From: an uncultured Dehalococcoidia bacterium
Lineage (GTDB): Bacteria; Chloroflexota; Dehalococcoidia; Lucifugimonadales; UBA3495
Assembly (NCBI GenBank): GCA_958296385.1
Contig: OY282494.1
Span: 2,558,981-2,622,980 of the forward strand
DNA: 64,000 nt
Direction of reading: 5' to 3'
The position numbers and the translations under genes are program-made. This document shows positions 41,042-49,467 of the stretch, in pieces. The notes beneath the pieces are model-generated. The model was given only the letters and a program-made list of their open reading frames with translations, was not told the DNA's origin and did not search any database. Position 1 is the first letter of the stretch, and each line of letters starts with the position of its first letter.

Positions 41042-42157
41042 ATGACCTTAACCAAGATTGCCCAGCAGAACCTGCGTACTCCGGGGCCGACGCCTATTCC
41101 GGATGACATCGTTTCTGAGATGTCGCTGCCGATGATTAATCACCGGGGGCCGGAGTTTAGAGAGCTGATTGAGGCCACTACTGCCGGCCTGAAGCAGGTC
41201 TTTATGACCAGCGACGACCTGTATATCCTCACCGCCAGCGGCACGGGGGCTTTGGAGGCCGCCGTCGTTAATACGCTGTCGCCGGGCGACCGGGTTATCG
41301 CCTGCACCGCCGGCGCTTTTGGCGACCGTTTCGTGCAGGTTGCCCAAACCTACGGCGCCGACGTGCTGCGGATGGACTTTGAGTGGGGCGATGCTATCGA
41401 CCCGGCGGCGATTCGCGCCGAACTGCACAAGGACGCCTCAATTAAGGCGGTGCTGGTGACCCATAACGAAACCTCTACCGGCGTAACTCACGACCTGGAA
41501 TCCATAGCGCGGGTGGTCAAGGGTGAGTTTGGCAAGCTGCTGCTGGTGGACGCGGTGAGTAGCCTGGGCTGCCTGCCGCTGCCGGTGGACGGGTGGGATT
41601 GCGACGTTGTTGCCACCGGCTCGCAGAAGGGGTTTATGATACCGCCCGGCCTGGCTTTTATCAGCATCAGCGCCCGCGGGTGGGAGGCTTACCAGGACGC
41701 CAGGATGCCCCGGTTTTACTTTGACCTGATGGCCGCCGAGCGGTCGCTAGCGCGCGGACAAACGCCGTGGACGCCCAACGTGGCCCTGCTGTACGGCCTG
41801 CGCCTGGGGCTGGACCGCATCCTCAGCGAGGGGCTGGAATCGGTGTACGGGCGGCACGCCAGCATCGGCGAGTACTGCCGGGCCGGGGTGAAAGCGCTGG
41901 GACTAGAGCTGCTGGCCACCGACGAATCGCGGGCATCCAACACCGTAACGGCCATCAAGATGCCGGAGGAGATTGACGGCGGCAAGTTTATGGCGATGAT
42001 GCGGGAGGACGAGGGCGTGGTGCTGGCCGGCGGGCAGGGCAAGCTGACCGGCCACTGCTTCCGCATCGGGCATCTGGGCTGGGTATCGCAGGAAGACATT
42101 ACCGAAGTTCTGGACGCGCTGGGGCGGGTGCTGCCCAAAGTCGGTTTCAAGGGCTAG
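41042..42157 (+). CDS. Class V aminotransferase (serine/alanine-glyoxylate type)
   Basis: 371 residues from ATG 41042 behind AGGAG; an in-frame ATG at 40982 overlaps the -10 box and is not used. PLP fold type I: LRTPGPTPIPDDIVSEMSLP, NHRGPEF, ILTASGTGALEAAVVN, LLLVDAVSSLG, and the PLP lysine Lys196 in ATGSQKGFMIPPG. Close to serine-pyruvate / alanine-glyoxylate aminotransferases and their phosphoserine-type relatives. The neighbouring DUF1015 gene supports serine or glycine metabolism. Confidence 0.92.
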   Translation: MTLTKIAQQNLRTPGPTPIPDDIVSEMSLPMINHRGPEFRELIEATTAGLKQVFMTSDDLYILTASGTGALEAAVVNTLSPGDRVIACTAGAFGDRFVQVAQTYGADVLRMDFEWGDAIDPAAIRAELHKDASIKAVLVTHNETSTGVTHDLESIARVVKGEFGKLLLVDAVSSLGCLPLPVDGWDCDVVATGSQKGFMIPPGLAFISISARGWEAYQDARMPRFYFDLMAAERSLARGQTPWTPNVALLYGLRLGLDRILSEGLESVYGRHASIGEYCRAGVKALGLELLATDESRASNTVTAIKMPEEIDGGKFMAMMREDEGVVLAGGQGKLTGHCFRIGHLGWVSQEDITEVLDALGRVLPKVGFKG

Positions 42158-42234
42158 AATAGCTGCTGATATTTGCCGTGATGCCGTCCGGCTGGCCCGC
42201 GCCGGCCGGGCGGCATCACGAATTGGGGGCAACG

Positions 42235-42693
42235 ATGTCCACTCGTTCGCAATTGCAGCAGGCGATGGCGGCGCTGCGGCTGTCGCTGGCGGAAATGCGC
42301 CACAAGGAAGAGCAGCTGGACGCGACAATCGGCCAGTTCCGAACGCAGCTGCGCCGCTTACCCCGCCAGACCATCTACGGCCGGGCGCCGCTGGAAATGG
42401 CGCTGTCGGCCATGGGCGAAATAGAGGAACGGCTGCAAGACGCCGAAGCAAACCGCCGCCGCCTGCTGATGATAAAAAAGGCCGCCCAGGACGAACTGGC
42501 CGCCCTGGAATCGGTGCAGCAGGTGGACGAGGCCCGCAAACTGCTGGGCCAACTTAAACAGCAAGCCAGAGGGAATGAGCCATCCTGCGAGACGGCAGCG
42601 GAAATCCGGCGGCTGGAACAATTCATAGCCCAACACAGCCGGCGGGCCGAACAAACCATAACCGCCAACTTTGAAGAACGGCGGGAACGGTGA
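42235..42693 (+). CDS. Hypothetical coiled-coil protein
   Basis: 152 residues from ATG 42235. Nearly all helical and charged (RSQLQQAMAALRLSLAEMRH, EMALSAMGEIEERLQDAEAN, KKAAQDELAALESVQQVDEA, RRAEQTITANFEERRER), so a long coiled coil is predicted. No family recognised. It starts about 80 bases after the aminotransferase, and the ATPase gene starts 35 bases after it; co-transcription is possible. Confidence 0.55.
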   Translation: MSTRSQLQQAMAALRLSLAEMRHKEEQLDATIGQFRTQLRRLPRQTIYGRAPLEMALSAMGEIEERLQDAEANRRRLLMIKKAAQDELAALESVQQVDEARKLLGQLKQQARGNEPSCETAAEIRRLEQFIAQHSRRAEQTITANFEERRER

Positions 42694-42727
42694 GCGGCGG
42701 GAACGGGGGTAGTGATACACTGGCCTT

Positions 42728-44092
42728 ATGGACAAGATTACGCTGCAAAACTACCGTTGCTTTGGGGCCGAACAGACGGCGCGCCTGGCGCCGCTGACGC
42801 TGCTGGTCGGGCCTAACAACACTGGCAAGACGTCGTTTTTGGCCCTGATACGCGCGCTTTGGGACGTGGCGTTTCGGGAAGTCGTGCCGAATTTCCGGGA
42901 GGAACCCTATGACTTGGGTTCGTTTGAGGACATCGTGCACCGGCGCGGGACGCGGGGTGCGCCGGCCGAACAGTTCACCGCCGGGTTTGAGTACACGCCG
43001 CCGCGTGGTGTGTACAACGGTACTATACGAATAGATACGATTTTTGAAAACCGTCTGACAGCACCTTTTCCGGTACTGCGACGCTTTGCGATGGATGATA
43101 CGAACATCGAAATATCCGACCGGGAATCCAATGGTCAAATAATACGTTTTCGTATAGGGCAGGACGAATGGGACTACGTCCCATATGCAGACCCAGCTTT
43201 GTACAACGCCGATAGGCTGTTTCGATTATGGTATCTGTTTTTGTCATCTGAGACCATATCCGGTCTAGGCGATATAGAGACTAGCCCGGAGAAAGACGGT
43301 CGTGATACGACAGCGATAAAGACATTACGAGATGCAGTGCGATCTCAGCAATTTTACTTTGAGCGTCCTTTTGCCAGCGCTCCTGTACGCTCGCGCCCTC
43401 AGCGCACTTACGACCCGATACGGCCGTCATCGGACGCCGTGGGGGAATATATCCCCAGCTATCTGGCCGGCTTGGCCCGTCGCGATGCTGATGAATGGCA
43501 AAGGCTGAAAGGCGCTTTGGAAAGGTTCGGTCGCAGTTCCGGGTTGTTCGATGAGATTGAGGTGAAATCATTTGGCAAATCGGACAGTGACCCGTCCCAA
43601 CTACAAGTTCGGAAATTCGGAAAGCGCCGCAAAGGCCCCTGGCATAACCTGATTGACATGGGTTATGGCATCAGCCAGGCACTGCCAATACTCGTTGAAT
43701 TGCTAAAATACAACGAGTTTCCAATCTCAGGAGTAGAATCTTCGCCGATGCTGCTATTGCAGCAACCCGAAGTTCACCTGCACCCCAGCGCGCAGGCGGC
43801 ATTAGGCAGCCTATGTTGCTCCGTTGTCGCTGAATCCTTTGCCATCTCGAACGGCCAGCAACTGGTGATTGAAACGCATAGCGATTACATCATCGACCGG
43901 GTGCGGATGGATGTTCGCGATGGAACCGACGGTCTCAAGCCGGAGGACGTTTCTATTCTCTACTTTGAGCCGGGCGACTTGGACGTGAAAATTCACTCAA
44001 TCAGTATAGACGAGGAAGGCAACGTGCTGGATGCGCCCCGCTCTTACGGAGAGTTTTTTATGGCGGAGACACGGCGGTCGATTGGGTTGTGA
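42728..44092 (+). CDS. RecF/OLD-like AAA ATPase (DUF3696 type)
   Basis: 454 residues. Walker A is LLVGPNNTGKTSFLALI (about 25-41) after ITLQNYRCFGAEQTARLAPL. An ABC-type signature-like GYGISQALPILVELLKY and Walker B LLLQQPEVHLHPSAQAALG follow, then LVIETHSDYIIDRVR (H-loop). The end SYGEFFMAETRRSIGL matches DUF3696. No TOPRIM nuclease is fused. The PIN-like gene starts three bases after its stop. The pair resembles ATPase-nuclease modules of toxin/defence type. From about 43000 the codon use is AT-richer than the surroundings. Confidence 0.85.
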   Translation: MDKITLQNYRCFGAEQTARLAPLTLLVGPNNTGKTSFLALIRALWDVAFREVVPNFREEPYDLGSFEDIVHRRGTRGAPAEQFTAGFEYTPPRGVYNGTIRIDTIFENRLTAPFPVLRRFAMDDTNIEISDRESNGQIIRFRIGQDEWDYVPYADPALYNADRLFRLWYLFLSSETISGLGDIETSPEKDGRDTTAIKTLRDAVRSQQFYFERPFASAPVRSRPQRTYDPIRPSSDAVGEYIPSYLAGLARRDADEWQRLKGALERFGRSSGLFDEIEVKSFGKSDSDPSQLQVRKFGKRRKGPWHNLIDMGYGISQALPILVELLKYNEFPISGVESSPMLLLQQPEVHLHPSAQAALGSLCCSVVAESFAISNGQQLVIETHSDYIIDRVRMDVRDGTDGLKPEDVSILYFEPGDLDVKIHSISIDEEGNVLDAPRSYGEFFMAETRRSIGL

Positions 44093-44095
44093 CCG

Positions 44096-44566
44096 ATGTG
44101 CGTTATCGTTGATAACAACGTCAGGGGTCTCGTATTCGGGAAGCCAGACGAACAAACGCCGGCTGGAAAATACTTACTTGATTGGTTAGACACCGGCCGC
44201 AGCAAATTGGTTGTAGGCGGTGAACTGAGGCGTGAACTCGGTGACTATCGCCGGTTTGAAGCTTGGCTTAAAACTGCTGTCAAATTTGGCCGAGCTCGAC
44301 AGATTGACGACACGCAAGTTGACAATGAGACGGATGACTTGAAATCGCAAAACATCTGCGGCTCTGACGACGAGCACGTCTTGGCTCTAGCCCGAATCAG
44401 CGGGGCGCGCCTCCTTGCCACCAATGACGGCCCTCTTGAGCGGGATTTCAAAGACCATCGTATCATCTATAACCCGCGCGGTAAGATATACCCTGATGAA
44501 GGTTATCGGGGATTTCTAAGCAACCGTAACAATCGTAGCCTTTGCGGGGTTTGCGGGAATCGCTAA
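44096..44566 (+). CDS. PIN-like domain protein (putative RNase)
   Basis: 156 residues. The N terminus MCVIVDNNVRGLVFG gives the first PIN acidic residue (Asp), LVVGGELRRELGDY a further acidic pair, and CGSDDEHVLALARISGARLL the DDxH block, followed by ATNDGPLERDFKDHRII with the last Asp. PIN domains cut RNA with Mg2+ and are common toxins. It starts three bases after the ATPase stop, so both products are probably needed together. No separate antitoxin is visible. Confidence 0.78.
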   Translation: MCVIVDNNVRGLVFGKPDEQTPAGKYLLDWLDTGRSKLVVGGELRRELGDYRRFEAWLKTAVKFGRARQIDDTQVDNETDDLKSQNICGSDDEHVLALARISGARLLATNDGPLERDFKDHRIIYNPRGKIYPDEGYRGFLSNRNNRSLCGVCGNR

Positions 44567-44692
44567 TTCGGGTGTCGCTCCAATCGAGTAACGGATTTAA
44601 CCGGGTGATACGCTACCGTCGCCCATCGCCGGTATGGTATATTGAGCGGGCATTTTTGCTGATTTGTGGCCTGTGGGATAGGAGCGGTTATT

Positions 44693-45931
44693 ATGTCCGG
44701 CGATTCGTCTGCCAGCGTTGGGGTTACTTTGGTTTCCGGGGGGACTATTACTTCGCCTTTGGGCTTTGCGGCCGGCGGCGTTTTTATCGGGCTTAAGACG
44801 CGGGGGGAGGACAAGCTGGATTTGGCTTTGCTGGTTTCTGATGCGCTTTGCTCGGTGGGGGGGGTGTTCACTACTTCGGCGATTCGGTCGGCTACGGTTG
44901 ACCTGGACCGGGAGCGGGTGGCGCGGGGGCGGGCGCGGGCGCTGATTGTGAATGCCGGGATTGCCAATACTTGCGTGGGGGCGCAGGGGTACAAGGATGC
45001 CGAGGAGATGACCCGTTTGGCGGCCGATGCTTTGGGCGTTGCCGCTGAGGACGTGCTGGTTTGCAGTACGGGCGTTATCGGGGTGGAGCTGCCGATGTCG
45101 CTGATACGCTCCGGCGTATCTGAAATTGCGCCGGACGACGACGGCGGCAATCAGCTGGCCCGCGCGATGATGACTACGGACACGCATCCGAAAGAAACCG
45201 CCGTGTCTTTTACGGCGTCAACCGGGCAGACTATTACCATCGGCGGCGTGGCCAAAGGGTCGGGGATGATTCACCCCAATATGGCTACGATGCTGTCGTT
45301 TGCCGCTACCGACGCTGCCGTTGACGCCGGGTTTTTGCAAACTACCGTTAAGGCGGTGGCGGACGAAACTTACAATATGCTTACGGTGGACGGGGACAGC
45401 AGCACCAACGATACGTTCCTGGCCTTTGCCAACGGGCGGGCGGGCAATCCGGTTATTGACGAACGTTCGCCGGACGCCGCGGCTTTCCGGGCCGCGCTGC
45501 ACCGGGTTTGCACCGACTTGACGCGGATGCTGGCGCGCGACGGCGAGGGCGCGTCCCGTCTGATTACGGTTCAGGTGGACGGCGCGCGCAGTGACGCCGA
45601 CGCGCGCAAAGCGGCCAAGACGATCGCCGGCAGCAATCTGGTAAAGTCGGCGGTGTACGGGGCTGACCCTAACTGGGGGCGGCTGATGATGGCGCTGGGG
45701 CGCAGCGGCGCGGAGGCGGTGGAGGAACGGGTTGACCTGTTTGTGAACGGGGTTTGCATTATGGAGGCCGGCACGCCGATACCGTTCCATCGGGATGCCG
45801 TCGTCGCTATGATGTCGGGTGAGCAGGTGGATTTTCGGGTCAGCCTGAACCTGGCGGACGGAGCGGCTACCGCTTTTGGCTGCGACCTCACCGAGCAGTA
45901 CGTCATCATCAACAGCGCCTACACTACCTAG
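44693..45931 (+). CDS. argJ: Bifunctional ornithine acetyltransferase / N-acetylglutamate synthase
   Basis: 412 residues from ATG 44693 behind TAGGAG. The self-cleavage site is in GMIHPNMATMLSF: Thr199 becomes the N-terminal nucleophile of the beta chain. Other marks are CSTGVIGVELPM, KETAVSF and ADPNWGRLMMALGRSG. It recycles the acetyl group from N-acetylornithine to glutamate in arginine synthesis. argB follows 57 bases downstream, so an argJB operon is likely. Confidence 0.96.
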   Translation: MSGDSSASVGVTLVSGGTITSPLGFAAGGVFIGLKTRGEDKLDLALLVSDALCSVGGVFTTSAIRSATVDLDRERVARGRARALIVNAGIANTCVGAQGYKDAEEMTRLAADALGVAAEDVLVCSTGVIGVELPMSLIRSGVSEIAPDDDGGNQLARAMMTTDTHPKETAVSFTASTGQTITIGGVAKGSGMIHPNMATMLSFAATDAAVDAGFLQTTVKAVADETYNMLTVDGDSSTNDTFLAFANGRAGNPVIDERSPDAAAFRAALHRVCTDLTRMLARDGEGASRLITVQVDGARSDADARKAAKTIAGSNLVKSAVYGADPNWGRLMMALGRSGAEAVEERVDLFVNGVCIMEAGTPIPFHRDAVVAMMSGEQVDFRVSLNLADGAATAFGCDLTEQYVIINSAYTT

Positions 45932-45988
45932 CCAGCCGGCCGTAGCCCGCCATCATCCGGGCGACTGCCTGGGCCGAGTATCGCCACA

Positions 45989-46792
45989 GTGTCGCAACCC
46001 AACGCCGCGCCGCCCGTCGTCGTCAAAATTGGCGGCAGCACTCTGGGGGGCAACGATACGTCGCTGCAAGATTTGGTTGCGCTGCACCGGGCCGGCCGGG
46101 CGGTGGTCGTCGTGCATGGCGGCGGCAACGTCATCAGCGAGTGGATGCGGCGGCAGAACCTGGCGCCCAACTTTGTCAACGGCCTGCGCGTAACCGATGC
46201 GCCGTCGCTGGAGATAGTGGTAGCGGTGCTGGGCGGGCTGGTGAACAAGGAACTGGCGGCCCTGCTGCAAAATCTGGGGGCGCTTACAATCGGAATCAGC
46301 GGGATGGACGGGTGCCTGCTGCAAGCGCGGGTGGCAAAGCCCGAGCTGGGCTACGTGGGCGAGATTGACCGGGTGAATCCGGCGCCGGTGCAGGCCATAC
46401 TCGCGGCCGGGTTTATCCCGCTGGTTTCGCCAATCGCGGTGGACGTAACCGACGGCAGCGAACACGCCGGGCAGCCGCTGAACGTCAACGGCGATACGGC
46501 GGCGGGGGCATTGGCCCACGCGCTGGAGGCCGAGCGGGTCATCTTTCTGACGGACGTGGCCGGGGTGATGGACAACGGGGGGCGGGTGATACCGCGCCTG
46601 GACGCCCGCAGCGCCGCCAGCCTGCGCGCGGCCGGCGTGGCGCGGGGCGGGATGCTGCCCAAGCTGGACGCGTGCCTGGCCGCCATCGCCGGGCGCGCCG
46701 GGGCCAGCGCTCATATCATTGACGGGCGGGAACCTGGCGCACTGATGCAATGCGTCAACGGGCAGGCTACCGGCACCCGCATTACGGCGTAA
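45989..46792 (+). CDS. argB: Acetylglutamate kinase
   Basis: 267 residues from GTG 45989. Amino-acid kinase fold: VVVKIGGSTLGG (phosphate loop Lys), VVVVHGGGNVISEWM, LRVTDAPSLEIV, PLNVNGDTAAGALAHALEA and VIFLTDVAGVMDNGG. It phosphorylates N-acetylglutamate, the second step of arginine synthesis. Shares an operon with argJ and ends at the terminator near 46832. Confidence 0.95.
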   Translation: MSQPNAAPPVVVKIGGSTLGGNDTSLQDLVALHRAGRAVVVVHGGGNVISEWMRRQNLAPNFVNGLRVTDAPSLEIVVAVLGGLVNKELAALLQNLGALTIGISGMDGCLLQARVAKPELGYVGEIDRVNPAPVQAILAAGFIPLVSPIAVDVTDGSEHAGQPLNVNGDTAAGALAHALEAERVIFLTDVAGVMDNGGRVIPRLDARSAASLRAAGVARGGMLPKLDACLAAIAGRAGASAHIIDGREPGALMQCVNGQATGTRITA

Positions 46793-46831
46793 ATCCGGGG
46801 GACGTCCCGTTATTGTGTCGTGAATAAAAAT

Positions 46832-46857
46832 CCCCTCTCCCGCTGCGGAGAGAGGGG
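46832..46857. terminator. Bidirectional terminator between argB and the 46884 gene
   Basis: CCCCTCTC (46832-46839) pairs with GAGAGGGG (46850-46857). On the minus side ATTTTTATTC follows, a good T-run for the convergent gene. Confidence 0.8.
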
Positions 46858-46883
46858 TTGCGGATAGTGGGTGGGGTGCCCGG

Positions 46884-47348
46884 TTAGGCCGCAATCAAGT
46901 CCTTTTGGATGGCTTCGGACATGATGCCGGGGTGGGCGTCCAGGTGGGTTACGACGTCGGCGGTGGCGGCTTGGAGCAAGTCGGCGTCCAGGCCGGCGGC
47001 GGCGTCGGAGTAGCCGGCGTCGGCCAGCAGCGCGGCGGTCTGCTCGCGCACCTGCTCCAGGGACCAGGACAGCTGGGCCTGGCTTTCGGTCATGCCGTCG
47101 GGGTAGTCAACGTGGGAGCCGCCGGCGCCGAGCTTGTCGTAGCCGCCCCGGTGCCAGTGGCCGCGGGGGCCGTGGGGGTCGAAGCGGATGATTTCCACGC
47201 CGTTGACGTCAACGCCAAAGGTGGGGCCGCCAAACTTGGCCTTGAGGCAGCGCAGGGGCCAGAGGTAAAGGGTAACGTCGCCGGACTTGGTAAGCGGGCG
47301 CACCATAACCTTGCCCAGATAGGACTCGCCGTCAATCATAGTAGCCAT
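46884..47348 (-). CDS. Hypothetical protein with HGPRGHWHRGG motif
   Basis: 154 residues from ATG 47348 behind GGAGG; the frame extends to 47405 without a ribosome site. The middle holds a striking block FDPHGPRGHWHRGGYDKLGA with three His and several Arg/Gly, which could bind metal, phosphate or nucleic acid. The C-terminal third is helical (WSLEQVREQTAALLADAGYS). No family recognised with confidence. It lies alone between argB and the three-gene cassette. Confidence 0.6.
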   Translation of the reverse strand: MATMIDGESYLGKVMVRPLTKSGDVTLYLWPLRCLKAKFGGPTFGVDVNGVEIIRFDPHGPRGHWHRGGYDKLGAGGSHVDYPDGMTESQAQLSWSLEQVREQTAALLADAGYSDAAAGLDADLLQAATADVVTHLDAHPGIMSEAIQKDLIAA

Positions 47349-47518
47349 CGGTAATTCCTCCGTAATGCGGTTGTAGCGGGGCGTTGGTTGATTGTCGGAT
47401 TGCATATTAACACAAAATTGGCGGGTTCGGGGCAGCCGGGGAATCCGGCAGCCGCTACGCCACCACCGCTAAGGATACCGGCACTCCGTTGCATGGGCAT
47501 GGGATTTTGCAACAAAGA

Positions 47519-47964
47519 TTACCGAGCTACCCATCGGGACCTAGCAGCAAACCGCAACGCAAATTTGTATTGTTCGCCAGGGACGTCCACCGCAGACATC
47601 GGCAATACTATGTCTGCATGGTATGGATTGCTCCCATTCACCGCCAATGTCGGACTGACTATCGCCCTGCACTCCCCTGACGCAGCGTGTTCAGCATCTA
47701 TTGCCGCCCATCCGTAAAAACTATGCCCCTCTCCCCGTGCGGCAGCCACGCGCTCACCATTATCGCCTCTGCCTCGGGAGCTACCGACAGCCGATCCACC
47801 GACAAAGTCCTGACGCCATCCGCTTCACGAAATACTAATGCCGGCACCCCATCGTTGGAGCGGCACCATTTTGCTTGACGGCTACTAAAGATGCCGCGCC
47901 CCAAAAGTTCCCAATCCGGCACCGGACAACCCGCAGCGCCAGCGCCGAAATTGTAGGCAATCAT
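47519..47964 (-). pseudogene. Third gene of an unknown cassette, apparently frameshifted
   Basis: Frame 1 starts at ATG 47964, overlapping the previous stop by four bases, and runs VPDWELLGRGIFSSRQAKW ... TLSVDRLSVAPEAEAIMV to a stop at 47698. Beyond that the minus strand stays protein-like in the -1 frame (IVSPTLAVNGSNPYHADIVL ... FALRFAARSRWVAR) to 47519. Joining them near the AAAAA/CCCC runs at 47716-47736 gives about 148 residues, the size of a small family I recall that starts with a PDWELL-type helix and ends with an NPxHA block. Total length is one base short of a whole number of codons. Either a real frameshift or a sequencing error. Confidence 0.55.
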
Positions 47965-48764
47965 TGCTCGGTTGCAGTCCAGAGTTCCGACAGAGATTGC
48001 CAAACGAAAGCGTCCGGAATCTTTCGGGCGCTAGAATACGCGGCGCGGCTATCCGCATCGTTGATTGTCACGATGCACCTAGCATCTCCACCAGAGCCGC
48101 ACATCACCATCACCGCGTTGCCGAACCCGCCTCGGGCGTCAATAGCGATGTAACCCCCAGGCATGGGGTACACCATAAAGCGCCGTGGCCATTTCTCGTA
48201 CATTGCCTCTAGAACGCGTCGTGCCTGCTCAAAAGCAACGGGGGATGGTTCAGGCAGATCTTCCTCAAAGGCCGCTTCGGATACCTCATCAAGCTCTGCC
48301 AAAGCCAGATGCAAAAGGTCGTACTGAGATTCATCCCCTGCGTCTACTTCAAAGGCGGCTTGCCAGTCAGCATCCGAGGTGCCCCCGGCATCGGACGCCG
48401 GAACGTTGACGGCATATTCGAACTCATCCAGCAGAATGGGAACAGACCGTAATCCTGTTAGGTAAAATCTCTCTGTAACATCAACGCCGGGGTCCCAATT
48501 ATCCACCAGGGCGGCGAACACAACGTCATGTTCTTCCGTGTGTATATCAGCCCACGCGTCCTCAGCCGGCCACATACTAACAATGCCCGGCGGGGAAAAT
48601 TTTCGGATACAGGCGATACACGTGCTGGGCAAGTCGTCCACCCGCATATCCGCAAAATCGTCGGTCATGTATCCAAGCCAATCCGCTTGCAGGTCGTCAT
48701 CCGGACCTCCGGTCTGATGACCCTGCAACGCCACGCTCGAACCACCGGACGGTGCCAAGCCCAT
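47961..48764 (-). CDS. Acidic protein of unknown function, second gene of the cassette
   Basis: 267 residues, strongly acidic in the middle (DASDAGGTSDADWQAAFEVD-like, LALAELDEVSEAAFEEDLPE). The end is different: EKWPRRFMVYPMPGGYIAID then GGFGNAVMVMCGSGGDARCI and FVWQSLSELW, a compact beta-rich domain. It starts four bases after gene 1 and overlaps gene 3 by ATGA, so the three are coupled. No family recognised. Composition is lower in GC than the flanking arg genes. Confidence 0.6.
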   Translation of the reverse strand: MGLAPSGGSSVALQGHQTGGPDDDLQADWLGYMTDDFADMRVDDLPSTCIACIRKFSPPGIVSMWPAEDAWADIHTEEHDVVFAALVDNWDPGVDVTERFYLTGLRSVPILLDEFEYAVNVPASDAGGTSDADWQAAFEVDAGDESQYDLLHLALAELDEVSEAAFEEDLPEPSPVAFEQARRVLEAMYEKWPRRFMVYPMPGGYIAIDARGGFGNAVMVMCGSGGDARCIVTINDADSRAAYSSARKIPDAFVWQSLSELWTATEQ

Positions 48765-48768
48765 TGAA

Positions 48769-49467
48769 CTAACCCCCCTTGAAGCTTTCGTGATAGAACT
48801 GGATTGCTAAGCGGTCGAAGTCAGCCAGGTCTTCCCGCCAGGATTCCACAACGGAGCGCACAAAATCAGTCTGCTCAGACGGCCCGGACTCCGGTACGTT
48901 GTGATGAATATGAGCGCTGAAACGCAACATAGATACCGCACCGGCAGCCTCATTCACCGCCTCGCCCACGTATAGAGTGATTCCGCGGCCTGCAAGATTG
49001 TAGGAAACCCGGGCCTGTACGCGCGGCAACTCTGCAGCGAAAGGCAGCCTTCGTCTTAGCCTCTCTAAAATGGTGGACGACTCTCCCTGACTGATTGGCG
49101 GAATGCGTATAAAGCCTCGAGGCGCTATAGCTACTGCTTCGTAGCCCAAACGGAGCGCCACCGACGAAATATAGCGCATTGCCATGGCCGAACCGACGAA
49201 GTTGTCCAAATCCAAGAGCTGACCCGTCTGAGCAAAGGTAACACGGTTGCGGGTGGCCGTTATGACAACCCCATTGTCGTAAGCTACCCTCGTCAACCTA
49301 GGCTCGACCGTAACCGGACCTTCAATCTTCCAATCCGCACCTACGATGTCGTTATAGCGCAAGAAATCGGGATTAATGGAGACTGGGTCAAGGCTGAAGG
49401 ACCTCAACGACACGCTCACGCCGGTATGAACGACAACAACAGAATCACTTCGGTTCTCTTGGGTCAC
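48769..49467 (-). CDS. Protein of unknown function, first gene of the cassette
   Basis: 232 residues from GTG 49467 with AGGAGG seven bases upstream. Predicted beta-rich first half (VVVVHTGVSVSLRSFSLDPV, LTRVAYDNGVVITATRNRVT), a mid helix (NFVGSAMAMRYISSVALRLG), then mixed (GITLYVGEAVNEAAGAVSML, RFSAHIHHNVPE) and a helical end (FVRSVVESWREDLADFDRLA). No motif of a known nuclease, protease or ATPase. A TTGACA-17-TAGAAT promoter lies about 270 bases upstream. Confidence 0.6.
   Translation of the reverse strand: MTQENRSDSVVVVHTGVSVSLRSFSLDPVSINPDFLRYNDIVGADWKIEGPVTVEPRLTRVAYDNGVVITATRNRVTFAQTGQLLDLDNFVGSAMAMRYISSVALRLGYEAVAIAPRGFIRIPPISQGESSTILERLRRRLPFAAELPRVQARVSYNLAGRGITLYVGEAVNEAAGAVSMLRFSAHIHHNVPESGPSEQTDFVRSVVESWREDLADFDRLAIQFYHESFKGG

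Noticed and set aside
47690..47740. Programmed -1 frameshift in the third cassette gene
   Set aside because: GTTTTTA is not an in-frame X-XXY-YYZ slippery site and no downstream pseudoknot is evident; mutation or sequencing error is simpler.
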